This document shows, in pieces, positions 49,170-52,679 of a DNA stretch of 52,679 nt (within the stretch, counting starts at the first letter, position 1; every line of letters begins with the position of its first letter). This DNA comes from Clostridia bacterium. GTDB taxonomy: Bacteria; Bacillota; Clostridia; Acetivibrionales; DSM-27016. Under the pieces are notes generated by a model that had not been told where the DNA came from, made no database searches, and saw nothing but the letters and a program-made list of their open reading frames with translations. The DNA lies in contig JAOAIJ010000013.1 of the NCBI GenBank assembly GCA_026414765.1, positions 1 to 52,679 on the forward strand, given 5' to 3'. The translations under genes were made by a program, and so were the position numbers.

Positions 49170-51284
49170 ATGAGTGTTAAAAGTTATAGATTAAAGGGTC
49201 TTGATTGCGCTAACTGCGCTATAAAGATTCAGGAAAAAATAAATGAACTGGATGATGTGGAATCAGCAGAATTGGCTTTTACTACCCAAAAACTAAGAAT
49301 TAAAACTAAGGTTGATTATAATGATGAAAAAATCTCAGAAAAAATAAAAAAAATCATCTCCGGTATAGAATCCCATGTAGAAGTTGTTGAAATTGATTCT
49401 CAGCATAAAACCCATAATGACCATGACGAAAAAAGCAGTGCAACAATTGAGATTTTAAGGCTGGTAATAAGTGCTTTACTATTCACAGCTGGAATTATTT
49501 TTAAATTACCGTTTTGGGGTGAATTGACCCTATTTGTCTCAAGTTATCTGACAGCAGGTATTGGTGTACTTTCCAATGCTTTTAAAAATATAATACGGGG
49601 TCAGGTATTCGATGAAAACTTCCTTATGAGTATATCCACACTTGGAGCCTTTGCAATTAATGAATTCCCTGAAGCTTCCGCCGTTATGCTATTTTTTAAA
49701 ACAGGAGAGCTGCTTGAAAATCTTGCTGTTAACAGATCCAGAAAATCAATAAAATCTCTTATGGATATCAGACCGGATTATGCTGTCATAAAAACTGGCA
49801 GCGAACTGGTAAAAGTCAATCCTGAGGAAGTTCATGTGGGTGATACTATAGTAGTAAGACCAGGGGAAAGAATCCCTTTGGATGGAATAGTCTCTGAAGG
49901 CAGTTTCTACGCCGATACTTCCGCATTAACCGGAGAATCATTACCACGTTTAGTGGAAAAAGGTGATACTGTTCTAAGTGGATTTATTAACAAGGACAGC
50001 CTTGTTTCTATCGAAGTAACAAAGACTTTTGAACAATCCACAATATCCAAAATACTGGATCTGGTGGAAAACGCCTCTTCCAAAAAAGCCCGGACTGAAA
50101 ATTTTATTACCAAATTTGCAAAATACTACACCCCTGCCGTAGTTGCTGCAGCGCTGCTGGTGGCTGTCCTCCCTCCTATTCTTACAGGCAGTATGGATTT
50201 TAAACTATGGATAAACAGGGCTCTGATATTTTTGGTAGTATCTTGTCCATGTGCGCTGGTAATTTCCATTCCTTTAAGCTTTTTTGGAGGAATAGGAGGA
50301 GCTTCTGGGCGTGGTATACTAATAAAAGGCAGTAATTACCTGGAGGCATTGAATAGTATAAATACCGTTGTATTCGATAAAACCGGAACACTGACAAAAG
50401 GGTATTTTAAGGTTACCGAAATAACTGCTGAAAACGGCTTCCATAAAGATATGGTTCTGGAATTTGCTGCCTTGGCTGAAATGTACTCAAGCCACCCTAT
50501 AGCAAAATCAATTGTAGAAGCATACGGCAAAAAATTAGACAGTTCACGTATCATTACTTATAAAGAAATACCCGGATTAGGGATAGAGGCTGTAATAGAT
50601 AACACCACAGTATTGGCTGGAAATCTTAAACTTGTCGGCGAGTGTACGGAAAAATCCATATCGGAACCAGATGGCACCTCAGTTTACATCTCAATAAATG
50701 GAAAGTATGCGGGTTGTATTCAGATTAATGATCAAATAAAGGAAGACTCTTATGAAACAATTTCCAAGCTTAAAGGGCCAGGGAATATGAGGATAGCTAT
50801 GCTGACAGGTGATAATAAAAGCTCAGCAAGTAAAGTAGCAAAAGCACTTGGAATAGACGAATTTTACTATAGCCTGCTTCCCCATCAAAAAGTGGAAGCA
50901 CTCCAGAAAATCAAGAATTCATCAGGAAATTCAAGACTAATGTTTGTAGGCGACGGTATTAATGATGCACCTGTTCTTGCGATGTCTGATATAGGAGTTG
51001 CAATGGGTGGACTTGGGTCTGATGCAGCAATAGAAGCTGCCGATATTGTTTTGATGACAGATGAACCCTCGAAAATAATTGAGGCAATGCAAGTTGCTAA
51101 AAAAACAAAAAAAATTGTGTGGCAGAATATTGGTTTCGCATTTGGTATTAAAATCATCGTTATGATTCTGGGTGCAGGCGGAATTGCTACTATGTGGGAA
51201 GCTGTCTTTGCAGATGTCGGTGTTACACTTATAGCAGTCTTCAATTCAATTAGAGTAATGAAAAACAAAACAGTGGCAGTCTAG
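49170..51284 (+). CDS. cadA: Heavy-metal-exporting P1B-type ATPase (CadA/ZntA-like)
   Basis: 704 residues from ATG 49170 (GAGG eight bases upstream); the reading from 49125 adds a non-homologous stretch. N-terminal HMA domain with GLDCANC (Cys-x-x-Cys) near residue 10, an acidic/His linker (HKTHNDHDEKS near 80), membrane segments, TGES in ALTGESLPR, ion-channel motif SCPCALV near 360, phosphorylation DKTGTLT near 400, SSHPIAKS (HP locus) and GDGINDAP near 600. CPC plus this HMA and the CadC-like neighbour indicate Zn/Cd/Pb export. It pumps ions out using ATP. Confidence 0.95.
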   Translation: MSVKSYRLKGLDCANCAIKIQEKINELDDVESAELAFTTQKLRIKTKVDYNDEKISEKIKKIISGIESHVEVVEIDSQHKTHNDHDEKSSATIEILRLVISALLFTAGIIFKLPFWGELTLFVSSYLTAGIGVLSNAFKNIIRGQVFDENFLMSISTLGAFAINEFPEASAVMLFFKTGELLENLAVNRSRKSIKSLMDIRPDYAVIKTGSELVKVNPEEVHVGDTIVVRPGERIPLDGIVSEGSFYADTSALTGESLPRLVEKGDTVLSGFINKDSLVSIEVTKTFEQSTISKILDLVENASSKKARTENFITKFAKYYTPAVVAAALLVAVLPPILTGSMDFKLWINRALIFLVVSCPCALVISIPLSFFGGIGGASGRGILIKGSNYLEALNSINTVVFDKTGTLTKGYFKVTEITAENGFHKDMVLEFAALAEMYSSHPIAKSIVEAYGKKLDSSRIITYKEIPGLGIEAVIDNTTVLAGNLKLVGECTEKSISEPDGTSVYISINGKYAGCIQINDQIKEDSYETISKLKGPGNMRIAMLTGDNKSSASKVAKALGIDEFYYSLLPHQKVEALQKIKNSSGNSRLMFVGDGINDAPVLAMSDIGVAMGGLGSDAAIEAADIVLMTDEPSKIIEAMQVAKKTKKIVWQNIGFAFGIKIIVMILGAGGIATMWEAVFADVGVTLIAVFNSIRVMKNKTVAV

Positions 51285-51298
51285 TACTACCACTGTTT
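51268..51298. terminator. Bidirectional terminator after cadA
   Basis: AAACAGTGG / CCACTGTTT inverted repeat with a 13-base loop. The minus-strand side is followed by TGTTTTTC. It overlaps the last codons of cadA and separates the convergent genes. Confidence 0.78.
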
Positions 51299-51306
51299 AT
51301 CTATAC

Positions 51307-51978
51307 TCAATTCCACTCTAAGGACATAAAAGCAACTAATTTACCGGATATATACGCAACTAGGTTTATTACATGTAGAAATATAAATGTTAGAAAAAAC
51401 CCGACAACCATATATATTAGGGATTTTTCAAAGGAAGAGAAGTAATCCGGTGCCAAATAGTAAAAGATATCATACTGAAAAATATCTATATTAATGCTTT
51501 GGATTATTGCACTGTATGTGATAGGTGCTGAAATAAGGGCAAGACTTATTGAGAGCAAAGTTACCACCACTACAAAAGAAAAAATACCGGCTGGAAATTT
51601 GATAATAAGAAAAATAAGACTTTTCCATGCTTTCAGGTCAAACACCTGAGCTTTAAATCTTTTCCAAAACCCGTTTGCAGGTGCCTCTGTCATATCTGAC
51701 GGAGGAATTTCAGTTCCTAAGAATTGTCTCGCAAGTGTTCTTTCAAATGCCATAAAATATTTAGAAATATAAAACATAAACATTATCAGTGGCAAACCAA
51801 TAAAAATGGGAACAAGACCAACCCCCAGTGAAAAACCGGTTACAAAAAATATGAAATAAAATATCCCTAGCGGAAATGCAAGAAGGAGGTAAAAAATATT
51901 TGCATAAGTTCTGGATTGTGCAGCTACCTTAAAAAAGTTATTAAAGAAATTTTGAAGAGGTTTTTTTGATTCTTCCAT
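51307..51978 (-). CDS. Sensor-domain (PF13796-like) membrane protein without an output domain
   Basis: 223 residues from ATG 51978 (AAAGGAGAT upstream; the ATG at 52002 lies before that site). About four membrane segments in two related halves: YANIFYLLLAFPLGIFYFIFFVTGFSLGVGLVPIFIGLPLI and then KSLIFLIIKFPAGIFSFVVVVTLLSISLALISAP. The PLGIFYF / PAGIFSF pair is the repeat of the 'Putative sensor' domain, usually fused to kinases or other output domains. Here it stands alone, so the role is unclear. The gene is divergent from the DKQP-repeat gene. Confidence 0.72.
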   Translation of the reverse strand: MEESKKPLQNFFNNFFKVAAQSRTYANIFYLLLAFPLGIFYFIFFVTGFSLGVGLVPIFIGLPLIMFMFYISKYFMAFERTLARQFLGTEIPPSDMTEAPANGFWKRFKAQVFDLKAWKSLIFLIIKFPAGIFSFVVVVTLLSISLALISAPITYSAIIQSINIDIFQYDIFYYLAPDYFSSFEKSLIYMVVGFFLTFIFLHVINLVAYISGKLVAFMSLEWN

Positions 51979-52214
51979 GTATCTATCTCCTTTTATTATC
52001 ATTTAGCTCTAAATATTTATACGGGAGATCATAAAAAAAGTCTTATAAGCCAGTGAAATATTTTTTTGATGTAGTAATAGTGCTCAATCAACAGGTAGAT
52101 CTTAAAAAATAAAAAACATAGACATTATTCTATATATTCTATTAATATATTACAAAACCAAGAAAATTATGGTATAATAATGAAATGAAACTATTAATTT
52201 AGGGAGATGATACT

Positions 52215-52679
52215 TTGAAAAACTTTAGAGTAAAATTATTAGCTGCGATTATTTCTTTATTATTCAGTCTGGTATCTTTGAATATATCTGCATTTGCTGA
52301 AGAAACCACTATTCCAGAAGATAATTCAACTACAAAAACTGAATCAACAGACAAGCCTTCCGAACAAACCAAATCAGATAAACAATCCAAGGATAAGCAA
52401 CCTAAGGATAAGCAGCCTACTGACAAACAGCCCAAGGATAAGCAGCCTACTGATAAACAGCCCAAGGATAAGCAGCCTACTGATAAACAGCCCAAGGATA
52501 AGCAGCCTAAGGACAAGCAGCCTGCTGACAAACAGCCCAAGGATAAGCAGCCTAAGGATAAGCAGCCTACTGATAAACAGCCCAAGGATAAGCAACCTAA
52601 GGACAAGCAGCCTGCTGACAAACAGCCCAAGGATAAGCAGCCTACTGATAAACAGCCCAAGGATAAGCAACCTAAGGAC
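52215..52679 (+). CDS. Secreted DKQP-pentapeptide repeat protein (5' part; runs off the window)
   Basis: At least 155 codons, no stop before the edge. TTG start at 52215, with AGGGAG eight bases upstream. The N-terminus is a signal peptide (VKLLAAIISLLFSLVSLNIS, cleavage after AFA). A short Thr/Ser/Glu-rich linker precedes [K/T/A]DKQP pentapeptides from about residue 54 (one SDKQS unit, then 19 full copies and part of another). Such highly charged proline-containing repeats form extended linkers, often spanning the cell wall to an anchoring or catalytic domain. No function can be assigned without the missing 3' part. Confidence 0.8.
   Translation, partial: MKNFRVKLLAAIISLLFSLVSLNISAFAEETTIPEDNSTTKTESTDKPSEQTKSDKQSKDKQPKDKQPTDKQPKDKQPTDKQPKDKQPTDKQPKDKQPKDKQPADKQPKDKQPKDKQPTDKQPKDKQPKDKQPADKQPKDKQPTDKQPKDKQPKD
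52389..52679 (+). repeat. Tandem 15-bp repeat encoding [K/T/A]DKQP
   Basis: 19 complete 15-base units plus a partial one, reaching the edge. Two main versions alternate: AAGGATAAGCAGCCT and ACTGATAAACAGCCC (or a GCT variant), giving a 30-base higher-order period. Versions differ at synonymous positions (CAG/CAA, GAT/GAC), showing that blocks of units have been duplicated. Exact length should be treated with caution, because such arrays often collapse in assemblies. Confidence 0.93.

Noticed and set aside
52199-52670. Two minus-strand ORFs rich in GCLSLGCLS or ILGLFISRLL repeats over the DKQP array
   Set aside because: They are frame shadows of the 15-bp repeat; no stops arise because the repeat has none in those frames. 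They have no ribosome binding site, and the plus strand has an RBS, start and signal peptide.
52374-52679. Possible CRISPR array because of regular short repeats
   Set aside because: Units are contiguous with no spacers, are 15 bases long, and encode an in-frame peptide.

Overview
The window looks like chromosome of a low-GC, spore-forming Clostridia species, probably a mesophilic cellulolytic Ruminiclostridium-type organism. This is inferred from an alpha/beta SASP and CotF-like coat proteins, LL-diaminopimelate aminotransferase (DapL), T-box and PyrR regulation, many secreted proteins with copper-amine-oxidase-like N-terminal domains, and a Gram-positive type IV pilus locus. No phage, IS element, CRISPR array, rRNA or tRNA gene was found. 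The right edge of the window stops inside a tandem repeat.

Layout. 1-1.8 kb: a partial uracil permease behind a PyrR attenuator, a SASP gene, and a three-gene cluster of two coat-like proteins and an unlisted 51-residue Cys-rich protein. 2-10.9 kb: ion homeostasis, with an ArsB/NhaD-type permease, the KtrB K+ channel, two TrkA/KtrA-type gating proteins, and a Ca2+/cation antiporter behind a probable yybP-ykoY (Mn2+) riboswitch. The T-box-controlled tyrS and a DUF421/DUF4363 pair lie among them. 11-16.6 kb: translation genes (a TrmH-type methyltransferase, infC-rpmI-rplT with a leader attenuator, a HIT protein, T-box-controlled alaS). 16.8-20.5 kb: an AI-2E-type permease, a YtxH-like protein, a PRC-barrel protein, and a DUF1015 gene with a possible attenuator. 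20.5-30.2 kb: a type IV pilus operon on the minus strand in the order pilB-pilT-pilC-pilA-three minor pilins-pilM-pilN-pilO. pilM is split by a frameshift and PilO carries an extra C-terminal domain. 30.4-33.5 kb: serC-serA behind a tandem glycine riboswitch. 33.6-43.2 kb: a secreted HtrA-like protease, a TrmB regulator-lysA-dapL operon with a visible operator, a secreted beta-lactamase-like hydrolase, and a secreted NAGPA-domain protein with TPRs. 43.3-52.7 kb: a pair of half-size TauE/SafE proteins, a TetR-adaptor-ABC efflux operon, a CadC/CadA-type metal-resistance pair, a small membrane sensor-domain protein, and the start of a secreted protein made of [K/T/A]DKQP pentapeptides.

How it fits together. 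Most genes are housekeeping, but RNA-level control is dense: PyrR attenuator, two T-boxes, glycine and probable Mn2+ riboswitches, an L20-type leader, and a further candidate attenuator. No single wholly new system is evident. The best leads are the modified pilus assembly proteins (split PilM, PilO fusion, start-less minor pilin), the glycine riboswitch on serine biosynthesis, the manganese riboswitch on a CaCA antiporter, the DUF1015 leader, and the TrmB operator on the lysine genes.
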